Shown: in pieces, positions 8,753 through 16,930 of the stretch
How the letters are laid out: the number at the start of each line of letters is the position of its first letter
How positions within the stretch are numbered: the first letter of the stretch is position 1
NCBI GenBank assembly: GCA_019449655.1
Contig: JAHQXD010000001.1
Span: 387,194 to 451,193 of the forward strand
Source of the DNA: Ferrigenium straubiae
Lineage (GTDB): Bacteria > Pseudomonadota > Gammaproteobacteria > Burkholderiales > Gallionellaceae
Length of the DNA stretch: 64,000 nt
Reading direction: 5' to 3'
Made by a program: the position numbers and the translations under genes
The notes under the pieces: generated by a model
Databases searched by the model: none
Told to the model about the DNA's origin: nothing
Seen by the model: the letters and a program-made list of their open reading frames with translations, nothing else

Positions 8753-9172
8753 GTGTTTCGAGGATTTCATATATTGGGCCTGGTGTTCATGGCCGTTGCC
8801 GGATTGGCTGCGTCACCGGTTTTCGCTCAAACTCCGGATGAGATTCTGTCTGCTATTCGGCAGGATGCGGGAGAAGGCATGTCGGGTTTCAAGGGATTCT
8901 CGGCTGCACGTGGAGAAGCATTTTTCAAGACAACGCATGGCGGTGAATGGAGCTGTGCTTCCTGTCACACCGAAAACCCCGCAGCACAGGGAAAGCATGC
9001 GAAAACAGGAAAACTCGTCAAGCCGCTTGCGCCATCGGCCAATGCGGAACGTTTTTCCGACCCAAGCAAGGTGGAAAAATGGTTCAAGCGCAATTGCAAC
9101 GATGTGCTTGGCCGTGAATGTACGGCGCAGGAAAAGGGCGACGTGCTCACCTACCTGCTTACCCTCCGTTAG
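8753..9172 (+). CDS. Monohaem cytochrome c, SHP-type (DUF1924)
   Basis: The 139-aa precursor starts at GTG behind a good AGGAG, with signal peptide ending VFAQ. One haem site, CASCH (68-72), is followed by the DUF1924/SHP signature VEKWFKRNCNDVLGRECT. C115 and C123 correspond to the pair that forms a disulfide in Rhodobacter sphaeroides SHP, and an Asn nearby could be the unusual axial ligand known there. SHP proteins are high-spin periplasmic cytochromes that bind O2, NO and peroxide, and they are commonly encoded with a diheme cytochrome and a b-type cytochrome, as here. In iron oxidisers a small monohaem cytochrome (MtoD) lies near mtoAB, but this protein looks like SHP rather than a plain class I cytochrome. 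Confidence 0.85.
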   Translation: MFRGFHILGLVFMAVAGLAASPVFAQTPDEILSAIRQDAGEGMSGFKGFSAARGEAFFKTTHGGEWSCASCHTENPAAQGKHAKTGKLVKPLAPSANAERFSDPSKVEKWFKRNCNDVLGRECTAQEKGDVLTYLLTLR

Positions 9173-9185
9173 TAAGGATATTGCC

Positions 9186-9704
9186 ATGTTGAATTACTAT
9201 CCGGAACTTTTTCGGCGGCTTGCCGTTGCTGCATTGATCATGATTGGAATGATGCCTGCCGCGCAGGCCGAAGATGAGCAAGATGGTGCGTTACATGGGA
9301 GATTTGGGGAAAAGCGCGGCAACCTGGCCGCAACCGTGCAGGCCAACGACAACTGGAAAACCGAATGCGGCTCATGTCACATTGCTTTCGAACCAGGGCT
9401 GTTGCCAACCGAATCCTGGCGCAAAATCATGGGCAGCCTGGATAAGCACTTTGGCGCCGATGCGACTGTGCCCGAGCAAATAAACGCAGAGATCAGCGCT
9501 TTCCTGGCGAACAATTCCAACAACCATTGGACTGAAGGTACAACACCCTTGCGCATCACAGAAACCGATTGGTTCAAGCGCAGGCACGGGGTGCGAAAAA
9601 TTCCCGCACGTGCATGGGAAGACCCGGAAGTAAAGAGCCGCGCCAATTGTGCGGCTTGCCATCTGCAGATGGAGCGCAGTCATTTCGGCATAAAACAACG
9701 ATAA
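9186..9704 (+). CDS. Diheme cytochrome c (DHC), partner of SHP
   Basis: The 172-aa precursor has a signal peptide (to about AQA, residue 28) and two haem sites: CGSCH near the start of the mature protein and CAACH near the C-terminus. The conserved core (ECGSCHIAFEPGLLPTESWRKIM ... PLRITET ... VKSRANCAACH) matches the DHC family that donates electrons to SHP. It begins 13 bases after the SHP stop. The same domain recurs at the C-terminus of the next gene product, so this operon carries two DHC modules. Confidence 0.88.
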   Translation: MLNYYPELFRRLAVAALIMIGMMPAAQAEDEQDGALHGRFGEKRGNLAATVQANDNWKTECGSCHIAFEPGLLPTESWRKIMGSLDKHFGADATVPEQINAEISAFLANNSNNHWTEGTTPLRITETDWFKRRHGVRKIPARAWEDPEVKSRANCAACHLQMERSHFGIKQR

Positions 9705-9706
9705 GT

Positions 9707-10873
9707 ATGCTCAAGCTGCAAGGGGTTATCTTGAGTCGGCGTGTTTTGGTTTGGGATGTGCCGACCCGGCTTTTTCACTGGCTTTTTGCCATAAGCTTTG
9801 CTGCCGCGTGGCTTACCAGTGAAAACGACCAATGGCTTTCCGTCCACACCTTCTTCGGTTATCTGATACTCGGGTTGATCGGGTTTCGCCTGATCTGGGG
9901 GATGGTGGGCGGACATTACGCCCGCTTCACTTCATTTTTGTATGGTCCGATAGCCGGTTTGTCTTACCTGCGCCAGGTTATATCAGGCGGCGGTGCGCGC
10001 CATATCGGGCATAATCCGGCAGGGAGTCAGGCGGTTTATCTGTTGATTGCCCTGGCACTGGTGGTGACGATTACCGGCCTGTTCACGCAAGGCGGGGAAG
10101 AGCATCACGGAGCGGTTGTCGATGTGGTGGATATCGCGACAGCCGGGATATTCAAGGCAGGCCATGATATTGCCGCCAACCTGATGTTGCTTCTGGTATT
10201 CGGACATCTGGCGGGGGTGGCGATGGAGAGCTGGCTGCACAGGGAAAACCTGCCGCGCTCGATGGTCACGGGAATGAAGGAGGCGCCGGAAGGGACGCCC
10301 GTATCCAGACCGTATCGCAGGGTTGGTATTCTGTTATTGGTGGCCACCGTGACCTTCGGAGGGTGGTGGTTTTCCTATGCGCTGCATGAGCCCGTTGAAG
10401 GGCTTATCGGATATGAGGATGGGGACCACGGATTGCCGAGAGTCGCTTTTGCCGGGCCAAAGCTGGCGGATGATCAAAAGTGGCGCGAAGAGTGCGGCAG
10501 CTGCCACTTGGCCTTTCACCCAAGCCTTTTGCCCGCGCGCTCCTGGCAGAAAATGATGGCCGAGCAGGAGAAACATTTCGGGACGGACCTGGCACTGGAT
10601 AATGCCACGAGCGAAGTCCTGCTCGCATTTCTAGTGAATAACGCCGCCGAGAACAGCAGCCGGGAGGCCGCCTATAAAATCAACCAATCCATCAAGGCCG
10701 GGGATGTTCCATTGCGTGTTACGGAGACGCCATACTGGGTCAAAAAACACCAGGGTGTTGCGGAATCCGTGTGGCATTCACCCAAGGTGAAAAGCAAAGC
10801 CAATTGCGCTGCCTGCCATCTGGATGCCGAAGCCGGAACATTTGAAGATGCCGCCATGTTTATTCCGCGCTGA
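9707..10873 (+). CDS. Cytochrome b561-type membrane protein fused to a diheme cytochrome c domain
   Basis: The N-terminal half (about 1-190) begins RRVLVWDVPTRLFHWLFA and has four hydrophobic helices with histidines, as in b561/Ni-Fe hydrogenase-type cytochrome b subunits. A further helix near 215-235 leads into a periplasmic C-terminal DHC domain with CGSCH and CAACH, clearly related to the preceding gene product. The protein could take electrons from the quinone pool and pass them directly to its own c haems, then to free DHC and SHP. It starts 2 bases after the previous stop. The ATG at 9707 lacks a clear ribosome site, and TTG at 9731 with AAGGGG upstream is an alternative start giving MSRRVLVWD. 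Confidence 0.88.
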   Translation: MLKLQGVILSRRVLVWDVPTRLFHWLFAISFAAAWLTSENDQWLSVHTFFGYLILGLIGFRLIWGMVGGHYARFTSFLYGPIAGLSYLRQVISGGGARHIGHNPAGSQAVYLLIALALVVTITGLFTQGGEEHHGAVVDVVDIATAGIFKAGHDIAANLMLLLVFGHLAGVAMESWLHRENLPRSMVTGMKEAPEGTPVSRPYRRVGILLLVATVTFGGWWFSYALHEPVEGLIGYEDGDHGLPRVAFAGPKLADDQKWREECGSCHLAFHPSLLPARSWQKMMAEQEKHFGTDLALDNATSEVLLAFLVNNAAENSSREAAYKINQSIKAGDVPLRVTETPYWVKKHQGVAESVWHSPKVKSKANCAACHLDAEAGTFEDAAMFIPR

Positions 10874-11008
10874 TCCGCTGGCTGGCAGGCCTCGCACCTT
10901 TGCCATCGCCGCGCTCTTGAACCTTTCCTGACAAGAGCAAGGTGGTGGCAGGAGAGTTTTGCCTTAATTTTAGGGTGCGTGTGCGCGCATTCCCATCGCT
11001 CAATCGTA

Positions 11009-11014
11009 TATAAT
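11009..11014 (+). promoter_or_regulatory. Probable -10 box for the ccm operon
   Basis: A perfect TATAAT lies 30 bases before the ccmA ATG, in a 170-base gap after the cytochrome b-DHC gene. No good -35 hexamer is visible at 16-18 bases, so an activator may be needed. Confidence 0.45.
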
Positions 11015-11043
11015 CCCATAGTATTAATTTCAGGTTTCCATCC

Positions 11044-11658
11044 ATGCTGGAAGTCAGCAATCTTGCGTGCAGCCGCGGCGATCATCGATTGTTTTCCGGA
11101 TTGAGCTTTGCGTTGCACCCCGGCCAGATCATGCAAGTGCAGGGCGCGAACGGTAGCGGCAAGACCAGCCTGCTACGCACGCTGTGCGGCTTTTTGATGC
11201 CGGACGAGGGGGCGATCACCTGGGGCGGCAAAAACACCTGCGATCTGGACGAGGATTATTATGCCGAGGTACTGTATCTCGGGCATTTGAATGCGATCAA
11301 AGATGAACTGAGCGCACTGGAGAACCTGCGCATCTCCGCCGGGCTTTCCGGGATTGAGCTGGATGAAAAAGAGGCGCTGTCCGCGTTGCGCCGCATGGGG
11401 CTGCGCGGCCGCGAGAGGCTGCCGACCAAGGTGCTCTCACAAGGCCAGCGGCGGCGCGTGGCATTGGCGCGCTTGCTGGTCAGTGATGCCCGGCTGTGGA
11501 TACTGGATGAACCTTTGACCGCACTGGATGTCGGAGCCGTGGCGTTGATTCAGGAACTGGTTGCGGAGCATCTGGCGCGGCAGGGAATGGTGATTTTCAC
11601 CACGCATCAGCCGCTGCAGGTGGCGGGAGTGGAAATGCACGGCCTGTCGTTGTCATGA
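11044..11658 (+). CDS. ccmA: Haem exporter ATP-binding protein CcmA
   Basis: The 204-aa ABC ATPase has Walker A GANGSGKTS, signature LSQGQRRR, Walker B LWILDEP and an H-loop THQP. It powers the CcmABCD complex that releases haem-loaded CcmE in system I cytochrome c maturation. It is first of nine ccm genes in canonical order. Normal family length. Confidence 0.96.
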   Translation: MLEVSNLACSRGDHRLFSGLSFALHPGQIMQVQGANGSGKTSLLRTLCGFLMPDEGAITWGGKNTCDLDEDYYAEVLYLGHLNAIKDELSALENLRISAGLSGIELDEKEALSALRRMGLRGRERLPTKVLSQGQRRRVALARLLVSDARLWILDEPLTALDVGAVALIQELVAEHLARQGMVIFTTHQPLQVAGVEMHGLSLS

Positions 11659-11671
11659 TGGTTGCAGCGGC

Positions 11672-12355
11672 ATGAAGAAATCCTCGCTGTCCGGACTGCT
11701 GGCGCTGGTGATCCGGCGCGATCTGGTGCTCGCGATGCGCCGCCGCGCGGATGTGCTCACCACGCTGATTTTCTTCGTGATGGTGGTCAGCCTGTTTCCG
11801 CTGGGCGTCGGGCCTGAGATGGACATGCTGCGCAAGATGGCCGCGGGCGTGTTGTGGGTGGCAGCGCTGCTGTCCTCGATGTTGTCGCTGGGGCGCTTGT
11901 TCTCGGCGGACTATCTGGACGGCACGCTGGAGCAGATGATGCTCGCCCCGCAGTCCTTGTCCATGCTGGTGCTGGGCAAGATGGCCGCGCACTGGATGGT
12001 GTCCGGTCTGCCGCTGGTGCTGATGGCGCCGGTGCTGGGCTTGCAGTTCGACATGCCGGCGCAGGCGCTGGGTGTATTGGTTATCGGCCTGCTGTTGGGG
12101 ACGCCGGTGTTGAGCATGATAGGTGCGATCGGCGCAGCGCTGACGCTGGGGTTGCGCGGCGGCGGTGTGCTGTTGTCGCTGCTGGTGTTGCCGCTGTGCA
12201 TTCCAGTACTGATTTTCGGCACTGGGGCGGTCGAGGCGGTTTCAACCGGATTGAGCGCGGCGTCGCACCTGTCATTGCTGGGCGCGTTGCTGGTGTTGGC
12301 GCTGGTATTCACCCCCTGGGTGACGGCGCAGGCGTTACGTATTTCGATGGAGTAA
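11672..12355 (+). CDS. ccmB: Haem exporter membrane protein CcmB
   Basis: The 227-aa protein has six predicted membrane helices and the CcmB signature DYLDGTLEQMMLAPQS after the second helix. It is the membrane partner of CcmA. It starts 14 bases after the ccmA stop and has normal family length. Confidence 0.95.
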   Translation: MKKSSLSGLLALVIRRDLVLAMRRRADVLTTLIFFVMVVSLFPLGVGPEMDMLRKMAAGVLWVAALLSSMLSLGRLFSADYLDGTLEQMMLAPQSLSMLVLGKMAAHWMVSGLPLVLMAPVLGLQFDMPAQALGVLVIGLLLGTPVLSMIGAIGAALTLGLRGGGVLLSLLVLPLCIPVLIFGTGAVEAVSTGLSAASHLSLLGALLVLALVFTPWVTAQALRISME

Positions 12356-12360
12356 TTAAG

Positions 12361-13098
12361 TTGGCAATAAACTGGTTTAAATATTCCGCACCGACAACCT
12401 TTTATGGTTTGGCCGGTAAACTGATTCCGTGGTTTGCGCTTTCCGCCGCAATTCTGCTTGCAATCGGGTTGTATATCGGCTTTGCGGTGGCGCCGGTCGA
12501 TGCCCAGCAGGGCGAGTTCTACCGCATCATTTTCATTCATGTGCCGGCTTCCATCCTGTCCATGTTCCTCTATCTGGTCATGGCGGGCTATGCGGCGCTG
12601 GGGCTGGTTTTCAATACCCGCCTTTCGGCCATGATGGCTACCGCCATCGCACCTACCGGCGCGCTGTTCGCCTTCATCTCGCTGTGGACCGGCGCGTTGT
12701 GGGGCAAGCCGATGTGGGGCGCATGGTGGGTCTGGGATGCGCGCCTGACTTCCGAGCTCATCCTGCTATTCCTCTATCTGGGTTTCATCGCGCTGCACGC
12801 GTCGATCGACGATCCGCGCCGCGCCGATCGCGCCAGCGCCCTGCTGGCGATCGTGGGCTCGGTGAACGTGCCGATCATCTATTTCTCGGTCAAGTGGTGG
12901 AACACCCTGCATCAGGGGGCGAGCATCAAATTCAGCGGCACCTCCATGCATGTCGCGATGCAGCAGGCCATGTTCACCGTGCTGGCGGCCTGCTGGCTGT
13001 ATGCGATCGCGGTGGTGCTGGCGCGCGTGCGCAGCATCATCCTGGAGCGCGAACGCAACACTACCTGGATCAACGAATTGCCGGAGGTGCGGTCATGA
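12361..13098 (+). CDS. ccmC: Haem lyase/handling membrane protein CcmC
   Basis: The 245-aa protein has six membrane helices and the WWD haem-handling motif (WGAWWVWDARLTSELIL). It presents haem to CcmE in the periplasm. The only start consistent with the family N-terminus (AINWFKYSAPTTFY) is the TTG at 12361, 6 bases after ccmB; a much longer frame upstream is a shadow of ccmB. Its last codons, CCG GAG GTG CGG TCA TGA, form the left copy of a 17-bp direct repeat. Confidence 0.93.
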   Translation: MAINWFKYSAPTTFYGLAGKLIPWFALSAAILLAIGLYIGFAVAPVDAQQGEFYRIIFIHVPASILSMFLYLVMAGYAALGLVFNTRLSAMMATAIAPTGALFAFISLWTGALWGKPMWGAWWVWDARLTSELILLFLYLGFIALHASIDDPRRADRASALLAIVGSVNVPIIYFSVKWWNTLHQGASIKFSGTSMHVAMQQAMFTVLAACWLYAIAVVLARVRSIILERERNTTWINELPEVRS

Positions 13099-13247
13099 CA
13101 CGGCGTTGCGAAGCATCCGGGGCGGGACAACGCAGTTGCGGTGCAGGCTCATGCGCGCAGCGCGTGATGCCGGAGCCAATGACCGCCTCGCACCTCCAAC
13201 TGCAATCTGCTGATTCCATCGATAACGTGTCGGAGGTGCGGTCATGA
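13082..13247. repeat. 132-bp palindromic insertion flanked by 17-bp direct repeats
   Basis: CGGAGGTGCGGTCATGA occurs at 13082-13098 and again at 13231-13247. The left copy is the end of ccmC; the right copy carries the ribosome site and ATG of ccmD. Without the insert, ccmC and ccmD would share an ATGA overlap. The insert has no gene but contains nested inverted repeats (GCAGTTG / CAACTGC outside GGTGC / GCACC), so it can fold. It looks like a small non-autonomous element with target duplication. Confidence 0.65.
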
Positions 13248-13426
13248 GCGGCCTGGATATCTGGATGCGGGAAAATCCGCTCACCTATGTTTGGCTGGGT
13301 TCGTACGCCGTTGCCTTCCTCATCTTTGCGATTGAGATTGCGATGGTCAGGCACAAGAGAAAGATTACCTTGCAGCAGGTGCTCCTGATGCGTGAGGCGG
13401 AAGACGAAGCTGGAGAAAATAACTGA
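13244..13426 (+). CDS. ccmD: Haem exporter small membrane protein CcmD
   Basis: The 60-aa protein has one membrane helix (YVWLGSYAVAFLIFAIEIAM) followed by a basic segment (RHKRK), the CcmD pattern. It helps free holo-CcmE from CcmC. Its GGAGG ribosome site is inside the right copy of the 17-bp repeat. The gene lies 145 bases after ccmC because of the insertion; the other junctions of the operon are tight. Confidence 0.9.
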   Translation: MSGLDIWMRENPLTYVWLGSYAVAFLIFAIEIAMVRHKRKITLQQVLLMREAEDEAGENN

Positions 13427-13427
13427 G

Positions 13428-13913
13428 ATGAAGCCGCGCCAGAAAAGATTTGTATTTATCGTGGTTGCCGTTGCCGCATTGGCCCTGGTCGTCGGCTTGG
13501 TGCTGAACGCGCTGCAAAACAACGTCAGCCTGTATTTCACCCCAACCCAGGTTTTCAACAACGAGGCGCCGCATGGGCGCAGCTTCCGTATCGGCGGCCT
13601 GGTAGAGGAAGGCAGCGTGAAGCGCCAGACGGACGGGTTGACGGTGCATTTCGTGATTACCGACAAGCACAAAAGCATACCGGTCGTATACAAGGGCATC
13701 CTGCCGGATCTGTTTACGGAAGGCAAAGGCGTGGTCGCGCAAGGCAAGGTAGGGGCCGACGGCGTGATGCATGCCGACGAGGTGCTCGCCAAGCATGACG
13801 AGAACTATATGCCGCCCGAGGCCGCCGATGCGTTGAAGAAAGCCGAGACCGCGAACGCTTCCGCCGTTGCGGCCACTCCGGCAAGCGCACCTGCGGCGAC
13901 TGCCGCCAAATAA
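13428..13913 (+). CDS. ccmE: Periplasmic haem chaperone CcmE
   Basis: The 161-aa protein has an N-terminal membrane anchor (7-28), a beta-barrel domain, and the haem-binding motif in LAKHDENYMPPE, where the histidine binds haem covalently. An Ala/Pro-rich tail follows. It starts right after the ccmD stop (TGAG ATG). A 12-codon upstream extension in the same frame overlaps ccmD and is rejected. Confidence 0.95.
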   Translation: MKPRQKRFVFIVVAVAALALVVGLVLNALQNNVSLYFTPTQVFNNEAPHGRSFRIGGLVEEGSVKRQTDGLTVHFVITDKHKSIPVVYKGILPDLFTEGKGVVAQGKVGADGVMHADEVLAKHDENYMPPEAADALKKAETANASAVAATPASAPAATAAK

Positions 13914-13929
13914 TTTTGAAAGCTTCAGC

Positions 13930-15921
13930 ATGATTCCAGAGATTGGTCATTTTGCGTTAATTGTTTCCTTGTTTCTGGTGGCGTGCCTCGGTGTACTGCC
14001 TATCATCGGCGCGGCACGCGACAACGTGGTATTGATGGGCACCGCGCGTACTCTTGCGTACGGCCAGTTTGTGTTCATTTCTATCGCTTTTGCCTGCCTG
14101 ACTTACGCCTTCGTTGTCAACGATTTTTCCGTGCTGTATGTCGCGCAGCATTCCAATTCCCAGCTTCCCGTCGCCTACCGCGTCGCCGCCGTGTGGGGCG
14201 GGCATGAAGGCTCGCTGCTGCTATGGGTGTTCATCCTGTCCGCATGGGTGCTGGCCGTTGCCGTGTACAGCCGGCACTTGCCGGAAGAGATGGTGGCGCG
14301 TGTGCTTGGCGTGATGGGGCTGGTTGCGGTGGGCTTCCTGCTGTTCATGCTGCTCACCTCGAACCCGTTCGATCGCCTGCTGCCTGCTGCGGTTGATGGG
14401 CGCGACCTGAATCCGCTGTTGCAGGATCCCGGACTGGTGCTGCACCCGCCGATGCTGTACATGGGTTATGTGGGCTACTCGGTGGCGTTTGCATTCGCCA
14501 TCGCCGCCTTGCTGGGCGGGAAACTGGATGCCACCTGGGCGCGCTGGTCGCGCCCATGGACGACCGTGGCATGGGTATTCATGACCGGCGGCATTGCGCT
14601 GGGCAGCTGGTGGGCTTATTACGAGTTGGGCTGGGGCGGCTGGTGGTTCTGGGATCCGGTGGAAAATGCCTCGTTCATGCCGTGGCTGGTCGGCACCGCG
14701 CTGATGCATTCGCTGGCGGTGACTGAGAAGCGCAACGCATTCAAGAGCTGGACGGTGCTGCTCGCCATCGCGGCATTCTCCCTGAGTCTGATGGGCACCT
14801 TCCTGGTGCGTTCCGGCGTGCTGACCTCGGTGCATGCCTTCGCCACCGACCCCAAGCGCGGCATCTTCATCCTGTCTTTCTTGGTGGTCGTGATCGGCGC
14901 GTCGCTGCTGCTGTTTGCGTGGCGCGCACCGAAGATCGGTTTGGGCGGCAAGTTCGATCTGCTGTCGCGCGAATCGCTGCTACTGTCGAACAACGTGCTG
15001 CTGTCGGTCGCCTCGGCCTCGGTGTTCATCGGCACGCTCTATCCGCTGTTCATGGATGCGCTCGGCCAGGGCAAGCTCTCGGTAGGTCCGCCGTATTTCC
15101 ACGCGATATTCGTGCCGCTGATGGTGCCGATGGTACTGATGATGGGCCTGGGGCCGCTGGCGCGCTGGAAAAAATTCTCCGCACCGGAACTGGCCAAGCG
15201 CGTGCGCTGGGCATTTGCCAGCGCGTTGCTGATCGCGCTGCTGCTGCCGCTGACGATGGGCAAATGGACGGCCATGATCGCGCTGGGCCTGCTGCTGGCA
15301 TTCTGGATCATCGCCTCGGTGCTGCTGAGCCTGCGTGAGCGCCTGGCCGGGCGCGGCAATTTCATACAGCGCATGCGCAACCAGTCGCTGAGCTATTACG
15401 GCATGCAGTTTGCGCACCTCGGCGTGGCGGTGTTCATCATCGGCGTAACGCTGGTGAAAGGTTATGAAACCGAGCGCGATGTGCGCATGGATGTTGGCGA
15501 TACGGTGCAGGCGGGCGGCTACGAATTCCGCTTCAACGGCATCACGGAAACAGAAGGCCCCAATTACGTGACGGCAAAAGGGCGGGTGACGGTCAGCAAG
15601 AACGGCAAGCTGGTCACCGAGCTGTATCCGGAAAAACGCCAGTACAACGTATCCGGCATGCCGATGACCGAAGCGGCAATCGACACCGGTTTTCTGGGCG
15701 ACCTGTACGTGTCCCTGGGCGAGCCGATCCCGGACAGCAAGGGAGCGTGGGCGGTGCGCGTCTATATCAAGCCGTTTGTCGACTGGATCTGGGCGGGGTG
15801 CCTGTTGATGGCCTTGGGTGGGGTGCTGGCGATCAGTGACCGCCGTTACCGCCTGCACCGTAAGCCCGGAGACGATAGCATCACGGGTGACAAATTGGCG
15901 ACAGAGGGCAAATCATCATGA
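13930..15921 (+). CDS. ccmF: Cytochrome c haem lyase subunit CcmF
   Basis: The 663-aa polytopic membrane protein has CcmF motifs WGGHEGSLLLW (periplasmic) and the WWD domain GGWWFWDPVENASFMPW. With CcmH it attaches haem from CcmE to CxxCH apocytochromes. The ATG at 13930 gives the family N-terminus MIPEIGHFALI. It overlaps ccmG by 4 bases. Confidence 0.96.
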   Translation: MIPEIGHFALIVSLFLVACLGVLPIIGAARDNVVLMGTARTLAYGQFVFISIAFACLTYAFVVNDFSVLYVAQHSNSQLPVAYRVAAVWGGHEGSLLLWVFILSAWVLAVAVYSRHLPEEMVARVLGVMGLVAVGFLLFMLLTSNPFDRLLPAAVDGRDLNPLLQDPGLVLHPPMLYMGYVGYSVAFAFAIAALLGGKLDATWARWSRPWTTVAWVFMTGGIALGSWWAYYELGWGGWWFWDPVENASFMPWLVGTALMHSLAVTEKRNAFKSWTVLLAIAAFSLSLMGTFLVRSGVLTSVHAFATDPKRGIFILSFLVVVIGASLLLFAWRAPKIGLGGKFDLLSRESLLLSNNVLLSVASASVFIGTLYPLFMDALGQGKLSVGPPYFHAIFVPLMVPMVLMMGLGPLARWKKFSAPELAKRVRWAFASALLIALLLPLTMGKWTAMIALGLLLAFWIIASVLLSLRERLAGRGNFIQRMRNQSLSYYGMQFAHLGVAVFIIGVTLVKGYETERDVRMDVGDTVQAGGYEFRFNGITETEGPNYVTAKGRVTVSKNGKLVTELYPEKRQYNVSGMPMTEAAIDTGFLGDLYVSLGEPIPDSKGAWAVRVYIKPFVDWIWAGCLLMALGGVLAISDRRYRLHRKPGDDSITGDKLATEGKSS

Positions 15922-16445
15922 TGCGTTTCATACTTCCGTTGGTAGTTTTTCTGATTGTAGCGGCTTTCATGTTTGTCGGGCTGGGGCTGAATCCGCGCGA
16001 AGTACCATCGCCGCTGGTCGGCAGGGCGGCGCCCGCGTTCACGTTGCCGCAGTTGCATGAGCCGGCGAAACAGTTTTCGCCGCAGGACATGAAGGGCAAG
16101 GTGTGGCTGTTCAATGTCTGGGCGTCGTGGTGCACGGCCTGCGAAAACGAGCATCCGGTGTTCGTGGACTTGGCGCGCCAGAACATCGTGCCGATCTACG
16201 GGATGGACTACAAGGATAAACGCGAGGACGGCGAGGCTTGGCTGCGCAAGCACGGCAACCCATACACCCTGGTTGTGTCCGACGCCGAAGGCCGCGTGGG
16301 CATCGATTACGGCGTATACGGCGTACCGGAAACCTATGTGATCGACAAGCAGGGCGTCATCCAGCACAAGCAGATCGGCGCGGTGACGCCGGAAATCCTG
16401 AAAGAGAAAATCATTCCGCTGGTCAAGGAGCTGCAAGCCAAATGA
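15918..16445 (+). CDS. ccmG: Thiol:disulfide interchange protein CcmG (DsbE)
   Basis: The 175-aa protein has a membrane anchor (3-24) and a thioredoxin fold with active site WCTAC in the context FNVWASWCTACENEHP. It keeps apocytochrome CxxCH cysteines reduced. ATGA overlaps occur at both ends, with ccmF and ccmH. Confidence 0.95.
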   Translation: MMRFILPLVVFLIVAAFMFVGLGLNPREVPSPLVGRAAPAFTLPQLHEPAKQFSPQDMKGKVWLFNVWASWCTACENEHPVFVDLARQNIVPIYGMDYKDKREDGEAWLRKHGNPYTLVVSDAEGRVGIDYGVYGVPETYVIDKQGVIQHKQIGAVTPEILKEKIIPLVKELQAK

Positions 16446-16930
16446 AGTATCTGTTGATATTGCTGATGTGCCTGCTGCCGGCTCTTTCCCATGCCGGTGA
16501 AGCGAAGGACATGGCCGCCGACCCGGTGCTGGAAAAGCGCATGATCGGTTTAGCGGAAAATTTGCGCTGCCTGGTCTGCCAGAACGAATCGCTGGCCAGT
16601 TCGCATGCCGATCTCGCCGAGGATCTGCGCCGCGAGGTGCGCGAGCAGATGCAGAAGGGCATGAGCGACCAGGAGATAATCGATTATCTGGTTTCCCGCT
16701 ACGGCGACTTCGTGCTGTACGACCCGCCGATGAAAAAATCCACGCTGGTGCTCTGGTTTGGCCCGTTCATCCTGTTGCTGGCCGGTGCGGGCATGCTGAT
16801 CTACCAGTTGCGCAAGCGCAAAAGCCAGATTCCGGAAGCCGAATTGTCGGCGGAAGACGCGCAGCGCGCCGCTGAATTACTGAACGAAACGCCGGCCTCG
16901 CCGAAACAACCGAAAGGCCCGCAAGCATGA
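16442..16930 (+). CDS. ccmH: Cytochrome c maturation thiol protein CcmH
   Basis: The 162-aa protein has a signal peptide (MKYLLILLMCLLPALSHA), the conserved LRCLVCQNESLA redox motif, and a C-terminal membrane helix (LVLWFGPFILLLAGAGMLIY). It is the short CcmH/CcmL form, with the TPR part encoded separately as ccmI. It overlaps both neighbours by 4 bases. Confidence 0.95.
   Translation: MKYLLILLMCLLPALSHAGEAKDMAADPVLEKRMIGLAENLRCLVCQNESLASSHADLAEDLRREVREQMQKGMSDQEIIDYLVSRYGDFVLYDPPMKKSTLVLWFGPFILLLAGAGMLIYQLRKRKSQIPEAELSAEDAQRAAELLNETPASPKQPKGPQA

Noticed and set aside
8743..8755. TTGAT...ATCAA near the SHP start considered as an FNR box
   Set aside because: The half-sites are 8 bases apart instead of 4 and overlap the ribosome site.
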